In this document: piece after piece, positions 33,553 to 42,748 of the stretch
Position numbering within the stretch: the stretch's first letter is position 1
Layout: every line of letters starts with the position of its first letter
NCBI GenBank assembly: GCA_937927975.1
Contig: CALEZT010000188.1
Location: 1 to 64,000, forward strand
Origin: an uncultured Phycisphaerales bacterium
GTDB lineage: Bacteria; Planctomycetota; Phycisphaerae; Sedimentisphaerales; Anaerobacaceae
Length of the DNA stretch: 64,000 nucleotides
Direction: 5' to 3'
Made by a program: the position numbers and the translations under genes
The notes under the pieces: model-generated
The model's database searches: none
Seen by the model: only the letters and a program-made list of their open reading frames with translations
Told to the model about the DNA's origin: nothing

Positions 33553-34266
33553 ATGATTGATCGGACAACGGTACCCCAGGAAGGCATCTTTGCCGTCTAC
33601 AAGGACGAGGGAATGACCTCGCACGATGTGATCGACGTGGTCCGCAGGATCACACGGGAAAAACGTGTGGGCCACGCCGGCACGCTGGATCCCTGCGCCA
33701 GAGGCGTCCTGGTCGTCGCAGTGGGCCGGGCTGCGACCAAGACGCTGGGCGAGATCACCGGCTCGGAGAAGGAATACATCACCCGCGTCAAGCTGGGGTG
33801 GCGAAGCACCACCGACGACCGTGAAGGCGACAAAGAGGAGGTCCCGTCCTCGCGGATTCCTACTGAGGAACAAGTCCGAGCCGCCCTTGCGGGTTTCGAA
33901 GGCGTCATCAGCCAGCGTCCGCCCATCTACTCCGCTCTCAAGATCGGCGGGCGGGCCGCCTACAAACTGGCCCGGGCCCATAAGCAGATCGAATTGTCCG
34001 AACGGCAGGTCGAAGCCAAGGCGGTCGAACTGATCCGCTATGAGTGGCCCTGGGTGGACGTCAGACTGGTCACCGGGTCGGGCTTCTACGTGCGGTCATT
34101 CGCCCGGGACCTGGGCGAAGCATTGGGCACAGGCGGATACGTGGATCAACTGGAGCGCACCCGCGTGGGCGCATTCACCAAAGAACAGGCTCTGCGAATC
34201 TCGGACCTCCGCAGGCGGCCTCCCGACGGAGGACAGAATCGCCCTAATCCTGACGCGGTTCCGTGA
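33553..34266 (+). CDS. truB: tRNA pseudouridine(55) synthase
   Basis: Converts U55 of the tRNA T-loop to pseudouridine. The 237-residue protein has the catalytic motif GHAGTLDPCARGVLVV with Asp near residue 43, then EYITRVKLG, RPPIYSALKIGGRAAYKLAR and SGFYVRSFARDLG. It is shorter than E. coli TruB because it lacks the C-terminal PUA domain, as in many bacteria. The start is set by family alignment and by the TATAAT box just upstream. The last 23 bp overlap the convergent beta-helix hydrolase gene. Confidence 0.93.
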   Translation: MIDRTTVPQEGIFAVYKDEGMTSHDVIDVVRRITREKRVGHAGTLDPCARGVLVVAVGRAATKTLGEITGSEKEYITRVKLGWRSTTDDREGDKEEVPSSRIPTEEQVRAALAGFEGVISQRPPIYSALKIGGRAAYKLARAHKQIELSERQVEAKAVELIRYEWPWVDVRLVTGSGFYVRSFARDLGEALGTGGYVDQLERTRVGAFTKEQALRISDLRRRPPDGGQNRPNPDAVP

Positions 34267-35650
34267 CCACGAAGCGGATGTTGTCCGTGGTGTTTGGATC
34301 GATCAGGAAATTGCCTTCCAACGGGCCGGAAATGATCCGACCGCCGATCTTCACGTTCTCGAACAGCACATTGCTGACGCGGTGGTCTGCATCCCAGCCC
34401 TTGATGACGCTCGGACGCCGCATGGGCCCTGTTGCCGAGATGTTGCGGAACACCAGGTTGGAGATCCGCCCCATTCCTTTGCTGGAATCGGCAAACTCGT
34501 TCTTGTCGATCGTAATGTAGAACAGCCTCCAGTCGGCGTTTTCGATCCGGATGTCCTCGAAGAGATAATCACTCATGTGGGCGCGTCCCCCATGAATGGC
34601 GTCAAATACCGCCTCGTTCTTGTTGTCCCACTGGTGCTCTACACGGATCACGTCGATGTTGGAGACGTGGAAGCCGCTGTTGTCGCTGGGCATGTTCCAA
34701 CTGATCTGAAAAGGCGCCCCATTTTCCATCTGCCAGATGACGCAGTCTTTCACCGTCATCTCGGATACGTACAGCTTGACCGCGTCGTCGTTGACCTTGA
34801 AGAAGCAATCCTCCACCAATCCGCGATATCCTGTGGAGACGCCGTCCGTACTGAAGTACCACCCGATCATCTTTACGTTCCGTACGGTGTGATTGCTGCC
34901 GTCCAGCCAGATGTTGTAGTGCGGCGAATTGACCAGCGTGATCCCTTCGATCACGACGTTTTCGACACCTCGAAATCGGATAAGGTGCTCGCTCCCCTGT
35001 TCGAAGTTCTCGCCGGAGAGCACGCCCCGGCCGGAGATTCTGACGTTTCGAGCGTTGCGGCTGCGGAGCCGGCCCTTCACGTAGGCGCCGCCCGCCAGAT
35101 AGACCGTCGTATCGGACGGGATGTCCAGGGTCTCGCCCACATCGTGGACACCCGGTCCGAAGTACATCACGCCGCGATCGCCCTGATGTGGGCCGCCGCC
35201 TTCGAGAGGATTGGCGAACACCAGCATCGGATGCGTGGTGTCGTCGTCGAATTCCACGGAGACCTTTCGCGGCCGATCCAGATCGAATGCCACACTGTTG
35301 CCGTCGATCCGTGGCTGGATGCGGTAGCTGCTGGGAAGGACCCGGCACGTGGAGAACCCTCCCTTGAGCTTGGTCACTCTCACCGTCGCCGGGCCGGAAC
35401 ACGAGAAGGTTGTCCACGAGGTGGTCTTGCTTCGGTTGCTGCGCCACTGTGCGTTCGCGATGTACACGAAAGATCCTTGGACCTGATCGCCCTGTACGAC
35501 CTCGACAGCGTATTGGTCGGAGGGCCGTACCCCCTCAGGACCGGGATATGTGATTATCTCCGCTCCGCCAGACCGTGTAACCGCCATCGCCAAACCGAGC
35601 ACGATCAATACACGCATTCCTACGCTCCCGAAAAGGTCGCCGATTCTCAT
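34244..35650 (-). CDS. Secreted right-handed beta-helix glycoside hydrolase (GH28/GH49-like)
   Basis: A 468-residue protein predicted to cut a polysaccharide outside the cell. An N-terminal beta-sandwich (about residues 40-160; SFVYIANAQWRSN, ATVRVTKLKGGFSTCRVLPS) resembles GH49 dextranases. The beta-helix follows, with MYFGPGVHDVGETLDIPSDT, VYLAGGAYVKGRLRSRN, ISGRGVLSGE, and VNDDAVKLYVSE, where the adjacent Asp residues are likely catalytic. The start at 35650 overlaps the stop of the preceding gene (TGATG), implying coupling; an in-frame ATG at 35617 is followed by a better signal peptide. It belongs to the MFS-glycosidase-hydrolase operon. Confidence 0.8.
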   Translation of the reverse strand: MRIGDLFGSVGMRVLIVLGLAMAVTRSGGAEIITYPGPEGVRPSDQYAVEVVQGDQVQGSFVYIANAQWRSNRSKTTSWTTFSCSGPATVRVTKLKGGFSTCRVLPSSYRIQPRIDGNSVAFDLDRPRKVSVEFDDDTTHPMLVFANPLEGGGPHQGDRGVMYFGPGVHDVGETLDIPSDTTVYLAGGAYVKGRLRSRNARNVRISGRGVLSGENFEQGSEHLIRFRGVENVVIEGITLVNSPHYNIWLDGSNHTVRNVKMIGWYFSTDGVSTGYRGLVEDCFFKVNDDAVKLYVSEMTVKDCVIWQMENGAPFQISWNMPSDNSGFHVSNIDVIRVEHQWDNKNEAVFDAIHGGRAHMSDYLFEDIRIENADWRLFYITIDKNEFADSSKGMGRISNLVFRNISATGPMRRPSVIKGWDADHRVSNVLFENVKIGGRIISGPLEGNFLIDPNTTDNIRFVVTEPRQD

Positions 35651-37905
35651 CAATCTCGGCCGAATTGGTATGTTGCCGGCTGCGACAGGAGGAACGTGCC
35701 ATCCACTCGTTCCAGGTCCTGCCCGGTCCAGGATTCCTGCAGGGCGACCCTCAGCGGGTCCTGGGCGGCGTCCTTTACTGTGATTTCGATCTGTTTCCCG
35801 CTCACCGCCACGTCCATCCGAACGCCGTGATAGAGAAGACCCCGGACCGCGATCCTGGGACAACTCGCGGGCAGCCGGGGGATAATGCTCAGAATACCCG
35901 ATGGCCGGGCCTCCAAGCCGAGCAGACCATAGACGACGATCGAGGGGACCAGGCTGCTCTCAAAGAACTCGTAGTCGATTCCCAGCCCTCCGGCGGTCCC
36001 GCCGCCCTGGAGGGTCGTGCCCCGCTTGCCGCCTTCGTAGTACTTGCGATAGCCGCCCTCCGCGTGGACCTCCTTCTCCCACGCCAGGATCTTCACGAGC
36101 CTCTGCCAACAGTCGTCGGGGCCGAGGACCTGCAGTCTCGCCCACAAGTCATAGAAGCTAAAGCCCAGGACCGCCCCGCCGTCCTGGATCTGCCCGCCCC
36201 AGGGGATCGATTCCGGCCCATGCCAGCCTTGCCCATACCAGGTGACGTTGCGGACCGTCGTCGCCCGCGGGCCGAAACGCCAGTGATAGATGTCCGCCCC
36301 TTGCGAGGTGTCCCCTGTCACGACCCGCTTGCCCCCGATCCAGTCCATGATCGAAGAGGCGTGCCCGTCATCGGCCAGGCCGTACCAGATCGAATCCAGA
36401 TTGAGGAACGTGTAGCCGTAGTCGTATCGACGGCCCTCTTTGTCGATGCTGGCGAAGAATCGGCCTGTCTCGCGGTTCCAGAAGAGCGAGTTGGCGGTCT
36501 TCTTGACCTCTTCTGCATGTCTGCGCAGCCATGAGGGATCTATCCTCAGCGTACCGAGGGGGACGCCCCACCCAGGGTTTTCCGCGATCGCCTGCTCGAT
36601 CTCGGCCATCGCCATCGTCGCGGCGTAGTACTGACTCGTCGCATACAGGTCGTCCCAACCGAAGGGCATAAGGTCCCAGTAGTTGGTCCCGATGCCGTGA
36701 CCGCCTCGAATCGTCAGCTTGCCGTCGGCGTCCTTGACGAAACCGGCCAGCCCGTCGTGGCCAGGCCAGGTGTTGCGGATGTGCTTGTGCTCCAGACCAC
36801 CCATCTCAGTCTGCTGGTAACGAAGGGCCAGGCGCATGCGATTGATCTGGCGCCGCAGGAAGTCCAGGTCTCCGGTCCAGTTGAAGTACCGCGAACTCGC
36901 CAGGATGAAGATCGGGTTGTTGATCGTATGCCGCGTGTCGTAGGCGGTGAAGAACGAATCGATCTCGAAATGGCCCTCAGACTGGCCCGGCGCCAGACAG
37001 ATCCGAATCCGCTCGATTCGCCCGGTCCACTTGGGGTGGCGGTGCATCGCCAGAATGGAGTGGTAGCACTCGCCGGATAGAGGCGTCTTCTCAGGGGCGA
37101 AGTAGACCCGCCGATCCGATCCGAACTCGGCGTCGCCCTCGCAGAGCCATTCCACATAGGGCAGCGAGGAACCCTGGGGATTCCCGTCGCGAGTCCATCG
37201 CAGTAGCAGATAAGGCGCATTGAATGCGTCGATCGCGTAGCCTTTTGGCGTGACGATCGCAGGCGACGGCCCCTGTGCTTCGAGATGCCAGCGATTCTCT
37301 CGAATGCCCAGGGAGCGAACGTTGTGCAGGTCCCAGAGCGAGACCGCCTTCTCTCCGCAGTACTCGTCCCGCTTCCAGTGCCTCAGGGCGTCGCCCGCCC
37401 AGCCGGGCACCTTGTCCAGGGGCTGAAAGTGCCAGCCGAAGGTCTTGCCCTTGACGCGGTCGGGATGATTGTCCGACTGGGTCCAGAGCGGAAAGGGCCA
37501 GCCGTGGTCGTGGGCGTGGGAGAAGTGCTGGTGGGTCAGGACGTAGCCCTCGTCGTCCATCTGCATGCCCAGGAGCATCGAGCGATGGACCTCCTGGATC
37601 GTCTTGTCCGATCCGCGAGGGCGAGCGTTGCCCAGCCAGATGTCGGAGGTCAGCAGATACTCCTGGTTGAAGAGCGTCAGGCCGTTGCCAAGACGATGGT
37701 GGAAGTGGTACCACAGGTAATGCGTCAGGAGGTCCGCCTGCTCCGTGTGACCGGCGAATTCAAACCGCGGAAAGTCCGCCGGGACGTGCTTCATTAAGTC
37801 GGAGGCGACAGTGCCGCCAGCGGTCTGGGCCGACGCGAGGGCCCCTGCAATCGATAGGACCACCCCCGTCAGCGTCCGAACGCGATGTCCACCTGCAATT
37901 CTCAT
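35650..37905 (-). CDS. Secreted six-hairpin glycosidase-like protein
   Basis: A 751-residue exported protein; the signal peptide (about residues 1-27, RTLTGVVLSIAGALASAQTA) follows a ribosome binding site AGAGGAT. The long middle and C-terminal region reads as an (alpha/alpha)6 toroid, with WPGHDGLAGFV, NYWDLMPFGWDDLYATSQYY, FFASIDKEGRRYDYGYTFLN and GGTAGGLGIDYEFFESSLV, similar in layout to amylo-alpha-1,6-glucosidase and GH63/GH78-like enzymes. I cannot assign a family number. It lies 19 bp after the MFS transporter and is coupled to the beta-helix hydrolase, so the three probably degrade and import one glycan. Confidence 0.75.
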   Translation of the reverse strand: MRIAGGHRVRTLTGVVLSIAGALASAQTAGGTVASDLMKHVPADFPRFEFAGHTEQADLLTHYLWYHFHHRLGNGLTLFNQEYLLTSDIWLGNARPRGSDKTIQEVHRSMLLGMQMDDEGYVLTHQHFSHAHDHGWPFPLWTQSDNHPDRVKGKTFGWHFQPLDKVPGWAGDALRHWKRDEYCGEKAVSLWDLHNVRSLGIRENRWHLEAQGPSPAIVTPKGYAIDAFNAPYLLLRWTRDGNPQGSSLPYVEWLCEGDAEFGSDRRVYFAPEKTPLSGECYHSILAMHRHPKWTGRIERIRICLAPGQSEGHFEIDSFFTAYDTRHTINNPIFILASSRYFNWTGDLDFLRRQINRMRLALRYQQTEMGGLEHKHIRNTWPGHDGLAGFVKDADGKLTIRGGHGIGTNYWDLMPFGWDDLYATSQYYAATMAMAEIEQAIAENPGWGVPLGTLRIDPSWLRRHAEEVKKTANSLFWNRETGRFFASIDKEGRRYDYGYTFLNLDSIWYGLADDGHASSIMDWIGGKRVVTGDTSQGADIYHWRFGPRATTVRNVTWYGQGWHGPESIPWGGQIQDGGAVLGFSFYDLWARLQVLGPDDCWQRLVKILAWEKEVHAEGGYRKYYEGGKRGTTLQGGGTAGGLGIDYEFFESSLVPSIVVYGLLGLEARPSGILSIIPRLPASCPRIAVRGLLYHGVRMDVAVSGKQIEITVKDAAQDPLRVALQESWTGQDLERVDGTFLLSQPATYQFGRD

Positions 37906-37924
37906 ATCCGATCCTCTCGAAAAA

Positions 37925-39142
37925 TCATGTGGAAGGTTCAAGGGCCGATGTCACGCTGGAAGCCAAGGCGGATTTCGGATGCTGCCGGAGGACCCAGAAC
38001 GTGAGCAATCCCGAAATCAAATAGCCCGCGGGCGCCAGCCGCAGGATGGGTTCTGTCCCCACCCTGTCGGCTACCGCAGCGAGCGCGAGGAAGACGAGCA
38101 TCGCGATGCCCCAGGTGCCGCCGACGATAAGGGCCATCCGTGAGCCCAGGCTCGCTCCATGGGCCTCCCTCGCCAGCGTGATCGTCAGAATGTAGGCCGA
38201 CATGGCGGAGAAACCCGCGCCGAACAACAGCCAGTGTGCTGCCGGATGCCTCACGAACACCAGGTAGAGGAACATGAACGGAAACGAGAGGAAGAAAGCC
38301 CAGCCGGAACAGGCCAGACCGCCCTTGCGATACGCGATAGCCGCCCATAGAAAAGGACCGACCGCCCCGCCCCACCCGAACAGCGCCGTCGAGAACCCGC
38401 TGAGTCTCAGGCTGAAGCCCAGTTCGCCGAGATACGTCGGGTTCAGGAGTTGGACGATGGTCGTGGACACCGCGGCCGGAAGCCCGATCCCCAGCACCTT
38501 CCAGAAAGGCAGCGAGTACGGGTTCCTCTCCGAGGCCGTCGAGTGCGCCCGCGGATCGACATGCTCGGTCGAAAGGCGCACCCTCGCCAGGACCAGGACC
38601 GCGACACCCGCCACTGGAAGAAGGACCAGCGGACACAGACCCCTCAATCCGTACGAGGAGACCAACTGGGCGGAGATGGCCCCGCCGCTGGCAAAACCGA
38701 AGAACCCCGAGGTCATGAAGACCGCAGTGCTCAGCGTCGGCGCGATTCGGTCGAGAGCATGAACCGCCCGAAGCCCCTCGGGGTGGGTAATCGCGATGCC
38801 CGAGCCGCTAACCACACCGAAGGCAAAGAGCAGTGCGATCCCCCCAAACGACTTCGGCGCCAGGACGATCAGGCAGATACACGCGGCCAGAACCATCCCG
38901 ACGTGAAGAAACAGAGGCGACGATTTATCCTCCCGCATCCGACCGGTCAGGATCTGCATACCATTGGAGGCCAGGGACAGCGCCACCATGATGAACCCCG
39001 CGGTCGAGAGCGTGATGGCGAACTCCGAGCGGACCACCGGGACGATCGCCGGCAGCATGTTGCTGAACATGTCCACGAGGAAATGGATGCCCGAGAGAAC
39101 GACCAATTGTGCCCACTGAACCCGTAGGGATAGCCGATTCAT
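37925..39142 (-). CDS. MFS transporter
   Basis: A 405-residue inner-membrane transporter with about 12 predicted helices. The start at 39142 (MNRLSLRVQWAQLVVLSG) gives a normal MFS N-terminus; the longer frame adds an unlikely basic leader. The sequence FLVDMFSNMLPAIVPVVRSE and the GRMREDKSSP loop recall the Fsr (fosmidomycin resistance)-like branch. As first gene of an operon with two secreted glycan enzymes it probably imports the released sugar, but this is inferred from context only. A TATGCT box lies near 39193-39198 on the minus strand. Confidence 0.82.
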   Translation of the reverse strand: MNRLSLRVQWAQLVVLSGIHFLVDMFSNMLPAIVPVVRSEFAITLSTAGFIMVALSLASNGMQILTGRMREDKSSPLFLHVGMVLAACICLIVLAPKSFGGIALLFAFGVVSGSGIAITHPEGLRAVHALDRIAPTLSTAVFMTSGFFGFASGGAISAQLVSSYGLRGLCPLVLLPVAGVAVLVLARVRLSTEHVDPRAHSTASERNPYSLPFWKVLGIGLPAAVSTTIVQLLNPTYLGELGFSLRLSGFSTALFGWGGAVGPFLWAAIAYRKGGLACSGWAFFLSFPFMFLYLVFVRHPAAHWLLFGAGFSAMSAYILTITLAREAHGASLGSRMALIVGGTWGIAMLVFLALAAVADRVGTEPILRLAPAGYLISGLLTFWVLRQHPKSALASSVTSALEPST

Positions 39143-39276
39143 ACGTACCCTGCTGCACTCCGAACCGCCCGAACCCGGGCGCAAGCGGGACAGCATATCA
39201 AATCCGCGAGGAAGTGCAATAGGCGCACACGATCGCAAGAACAGCCGATTACAGTGGGAGACCGTGAACAGCGAAA

Positions 39277-40464
39277 TCAACGCCGGCCTGGGTTGGCTCT
39301 ATGCTCCGCAACGTAGCGCGCCACGTTGGCCACGGTGTCCACCCAGAGGCCGTTCTCTGCGTCGGCGGCATACTCGCAGAACGCCCTGAGCGTGTCGGCC
39401 CGCGTGGTTTGGCGTCCCTTTTCGCCGATTTCGTGGCCGGCCAGCACCAGCCAGGCGCCCTGCTTGGCCGCCGCTTCAACCAGCGTCTTGAGCTGCTCGA
39501 ACGTCAGACCGTCGAGTTCCACAGCCAGCAGTTGCGCCGGATCGCAGAACGCCGGATCGTTGGCGGTCTCGTCCCGCCAGCCGCGACCGGCTGCGAATCG
39601 CTCCGCAACCAGCGGCACATAGCTGCGGACCCGCTTGCCGCGTCCCACGAACTTCTGGCCGCACGGGTAGGCGAACGTCATCGCTTGAACACCGAGCAAC
39701 TGTCGGATCTCTGCGCTGGCTTGATCCAACTCCTCGGCCATCTGCTTGAGCGTGTAGTCCTCCAGGGCCTTCTGCCGGGACCAGGCGAAGTTCCCGGTGC
39801 AGGCGTGCTGCATCGAGTGGTTGCCGATCTCATGGCCCGCAGCCACAGCGGCTTTCCACGCATCGAGCCGCTCCGGCACTCGGGATGGGGAGATGTAGAA
39901 CGTCGCTCTTACGCCGTATTCGTCGAGAAGCGGGACGCCGACGTCCACCTGGCTGGGCCGTGCATCGTCGAAGCTCAGACTCACCGCGACCCGCTTGCCG
40001 TCGGGCCAGGGGAATCGCACGTCGGTCGTCTTGCTCCCGACATACGGATCTCCCGACCTCGCGTCGCCCTTGGCCGTGACAAGCCGCTCCTGCTCTCGGT
40101 GAATCCGCCTGGCATACCGGTTTGCCGCCTTCGCCGAACTGAACTTGCCGAGATGCCTTCCCGTTTGCCGGTATTGCTGAACCGCTTCCTCGTCGGACAG
40201 GATCCGCCCTTCGTCGCTGACGGTGGGGATCAGGACCTCTTGCCCGTCAATTTCGACAGAGATCGACCGAACCGTGCTGACCGTGCCGTCGGCATTCCGC
40301 ACCACAGGCCGGTTGGTCAGATCGATGTTGCCCTGCTCGATCATGCCCTCCGGCCAAACGGATCGCGAGACCGCCGATCCACTTGCGTCCCCGACAGGTC
40401 TCGAACTGCAGGACAGAAAAAGGCCCAGCAGGCAAGCCAGGACCATCCGTGACATCGCCGCCAT
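39277..40464 (-). CDS. Polysaccharide deacetylase lipoprotein with an N-terminal phage-virion-like domain
   Basis: A 395-residue lipoprotein: signal and lipobox LFLSC with Cys19, and GGAGG six bases before the start. The C-terminal part (about residues 150-385) is a NodB-type carbohydrate esterase with SLSFDDARPS (metal-binding Asp pair, 166-167), the HSxxH motif HSMQH (216-220) and FAYPCG. Residues about 42-128 are unusual: QGNIDLTNRPVVRNADGTVS, then EVLIPTVSDEGRILSDEEA and TGRHLGKF resemble a domain I know from podovirus internal virion proteins. The fusion is intact, with no frameshift. It probably deacetylates a surface polysaccharide or peptidoglycan. It lies 45 bp after the ACT gene on the same strand. 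Confidence 0.85.
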   Translation of the reverse strand: MAAMSRMVLACLLGLFLSCSSRPVGDASGSAVSRSVWPEGMIEQGNIDLTNRPVVRNADGTVSTVRSISVEIDGQEVLIPTVSDEGRILSDEEAVQQYRQTGRHLGKFSSAKAANRYARRIHREQERLVTAKGDARSGDPYVGSKTTDVRFPWPDGKRVAVSLSFDDARPSQVDVGVPLLDEYGVRATFYISPSRVPERLDAWKAAVAAGHEIGNHSMQHACTGNFAWSRQKALEDYTLKQMAEELDQASAEIRQLLGVQAMTFAYPCGQKFVGRGKRVRSYVPLVAERFAAGRGWRDETANDPAFCDPAQLLAVELDGLTFEQLKTLVEAAAKQGAWLVLAGHEIGEKGRQTTRADTLRAFCEYAADAENGLWVDTVANVARYVAEHRANPGRR

Positions 40465-40509
40465 AACAACCTCCGAACCATGCGGCCGCGGGAGTCGCGC
40501 TCCAGCGTC

Positions 40510-40944
40510 TCACAAGGCGTAGAGCTCTTCGTTTTCGAGGACCGTGAAACCGACCTGGCGGGCGACCTGGGCCGCCTTGGCCAATTGCGGCTGCTCGACC
40601 TCCATACAGCAAATGCCGGTCTTGTGGGGCTGAACGACGAAGCCGTAGGCGTCGCGGATGTTGATGCCCTCGGCGGCCAACGCGGAGGTGAGTTTGTGGA
40701 AATTGCCCGGCTCATCCGGAACCGACACCGCCAGCACGTCCTTGAGGGCGCAGGCGCAGCCGACGTCCGCCAGGGCCAGGTAGGCGTCGTTGGGCTTGTC
40801 CACGATCAGGCGAAGCAGACCGTAGTCGCCCCGGTCCTGGATCGTGAAGGCGCGGATGTCGATGTGGTTCTTGTTCAGGTTTTCCGAGATCGCCTTGAGT
40901 CTGCCCGGCCGATTCTCGACGAAGATCGTCAGTTGTTTCGCCAT
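40510..40944 (-). CDS. Tandem ACT-domain protein 1
   Basis: A 144-residue protein made of two ACT domains (about 1-70, QLTIFVENRPGRLKAISENL; and about 71-144, AVSVPDEPGNFHKLTSALAA). ACT domains bind amino acids. Stand-alone tandem ACT proteins often follow paaK-type ligase genes in anaerobes. It starts 11 bp after the paaK1 stop codon, so it is translationally linked to it. It is a paralogue of the protein at 42305-42736. It is likely a sensor for an aromatic or branched amino acid controlling the ligase; the ligand is unknown. Confidence 0.85.
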   Translation of the reverse strand: MAKQLTIFVENRPGRLKAISENLNKNHIDIRAFTIQDRGDYGLLRLIVDKPNDAYLALADVGCACALKDVLAVSVPDEPGNFHKLTSALAAEGINIRDAYGFVVQPHKTGICCMEVEQPQLAKAAQVARQVGFTVLENEELYAL

Positions 40945-40955
40945 CGTCAATCGCC

Positions 40956-42269
40956 TCAGTCCTTCGGCCGTTCATCCACGACGCGTTTGGCCTTCCCCTC
41001 GTATACAGGCAACGATCCCGGTTCGTGCAACTCGACGCCGGGACTGATCGTGATCGAGGACCGCAGTTCCTCGACGATCCTGTGCTTGAGCGATTCCAGC
41101 TTGGAGACCTCGCCCAGGAACAGCTTCGGGTAGATCTCGACCTTCACGGTCAGCCGATCGAGGGCGCCCTTCTTGTCGACATGGATCTGGTAGTTCGTCG
41201 CCACCTCGGGGATCTTCATGATCTTCTCCTCGATCTGCGAGGGGAAGACGTTGACGCCGTTGATGATGAGCATGTCGTCGGTGCGCCCGAGAATGCGGGA
41301 CAACCGCCGGTGCGTGCGGCCGCAGTCGCAGCCTTGCGGATGCAGGAACGCCAGGTCTCGCGTGCGATATCGCAGGATCGGGGTCGCCCGACGGACCACG
41401 TTCGTCAGGACGACCTCGCCCTCTTGCCCATCCGGAAGTGGCTCGCCTGTCTTGGGATCGATGATCTCGACGATGAAGGCGTCTTCCCAGACGTGCATAT
41501 CCTTCTTGCAGACGCACTCGAAAGCGACGCCGGGACCGTTGAGTTCGCTCAGGCCGTAGGAGTTGTAGGCGTCGATGCGCAGGAGGTCCTGGAGCTTGCG
41601 GCGGGTATTCTCCGAGTGGGGCTCGGCGCCGATGAAGGCCTTGCGCAGAGCCAGATCCTTCAACTCGATGCCATCCTCGCCCAGCTTGGAGTGGATATGC
41701 AGCAGATAGCTCGGAGTGACATGCACGACGGTGGTCCGGAAGTCCTTCATCACCTGGATCTGCCGCTTCGTGTTGCCGCCCCCGATGGGAATGACGGTCA
41801 GGCCCACACGCTCGGCGCCGTAGTGAAGGCCCAGACCGCCCGTGAAGAGCCCGTACGTCATCATGTTCTGGAAAATGTCGCCGGGGCCGGCTCCGGTGGC
41901 GACGATGCTCCGCGCCAGCAGGTCCGTCCAGTTGTCGAGGTCCTGCCTGGCATAGTAGATGACGGTCGGAATGCCGGTCGTGCCGCTGGAGGAATGGACC
42001 CGCAGGACCTCGTTCATGGGCACGGCCAGATGCCCTTTAGGGAAACTGACCCGCAGATCGTCTTTCGTCGTGAACGGGATGCGGCGCAGGTCGCCGAGAC
42101 TCTTGATGTCGTCGGACGAGTTGACGCCGACCTGGCTGAGCCGCTTGCGGTAGAGATTGGTCTTGAGGGCCCAGCCGATCGTTTCCTGGAGCCGCTGGAA
42201 CTGGATCTGCTCGATCCGGCCCCGCTCGGCAGTTTCGATCTCTCTATTCCAAAAGGGGATGTCCATCAT
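40956..42269 (-). CDS. paaK: Phenylacetate-CoA ligase family enzyme 1
   Basis: AMP-forming arylacetate-CoA ligase of 437 residues. The adenylation motif HSSSGTTGIPTVIYY is near residue 92, with NSYGLSELNGPGVAFEC, LRYRTRDLAFL, GRTDDMLIINGVNVFPSQIE and the C-terminal EGKAKRVVD lysine region. It should interconvert aryl acetates and their CoA thioesters. It is the second of two paaK-ACT pairs in the iorAB cluster. A 35-bp gap from the upstream ACT gene holds an AT-rich sequence; no promoter is obvious. Confidence 0.92.
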   Translation of the reverse strand: MMDIPFWNREIETAERGRIEQIQFQRLQETIGWALKTNLYRKRLSQVGVNSSDDIKSLGDLRRIPFTTKDDLRVSFPKGHLAVPMNEVLRVHSSSGTTGIPTVIYYARQDLDNWTDLLARSIVATGAGPGDIFQNMMTYGLFTGGLGLHYGAERVGLTVIPIGGGNTKRQIQVMKDFRTTVVHVTPSYLLHIHSKLGEDGIELKDLALRKAFIGAEPHSENTRRKLQDLLRIDAYNSYGLSELNGPGVAFECVCKKDMHVWEDAFIVEIIDPKTGEPLPDGQEGEVVLTNVVRRATPILRYRTRDLAFLHPQGCDCGRTHRRLSRILGRTDDMLIINGVNVFPSQIEEKIMKIPEVATNYQIHVDKKGALDRLTVKVEIYPKLFLGEVSKLESLKHRIVEELRSSITISPGVELHEPGSLPVYEGKAKRVVDERPKD

Positions 42270-42304
42270 CAGAAATCAACAATCCGAAATCGTGAACTCA
42301 ACTC

Positions 42305-42736
42305 TCAAAGGCCCTCGATCTCCTTCTCGGTGACCACGTGGATCTTCTGCTTGGCCAGGATCTGCTGGGCGAAGTCAGTGTCCTCGAACCGCATCACGAG
42401 CAGGGCCTTGTCGCTGAACTTCTCGACGAACCCATACATGTACTCGATGTTCACGTCGTGCTCGGACAGGATCTTGAGGATGGAGGCCAGGCCGCCGGGC
42501 TGGTCCGGAACCTCGATCGCCACGACGTCCGTGAAGTTGGCGACGAACTGGTTCTCGCGGAGCAGTTTGATGGCCGCTTCGGACTTGTCCACGACGACCC
42601 GCAGGACGCCGAAGCTCTCCGTCTCCGCGATCGTCAACGCGCGGATGTTCACGCCGTGGCCGCCCAGGAGCGAACACACGTCGTACAGCCTGCCCTTGCG
42701 GTTCTCCAGGAACACCGATATCTGTGTGATCTTCAT
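42305..42736 (-). CDS. Tandem ACT-domain protein 2
   Basis: A 143-residue tandem ACT protein (ISVFLENRKGRLYDVCSLLG in the first domain, IEVPDQPGGLASILKILSEH in the second). It is similar throughout to the ACT protein at 40510-40944. It begins 12 bp after the paaK2 stop codon. The placement repeats the paaK-ACT arrangement and suggests amino-acid control of the aryl-CoA pathway. Confidence 0.86.
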   Translation of the reverse strand: MKITQISVFLENRKGRLYDVCSLLGGHGVNIRALTIAETESFGVLRVVVDKSEAAIKLLRENQFVANFTDVVAIEVPDQPGGLASILKILSEHDVNIEYMYGFVEKFSDKALLVMRFEDTDFAQQILAKQKIHVVTEKEIEGL

Positions 42737-42748
42737 GTGCAGCCCCCT

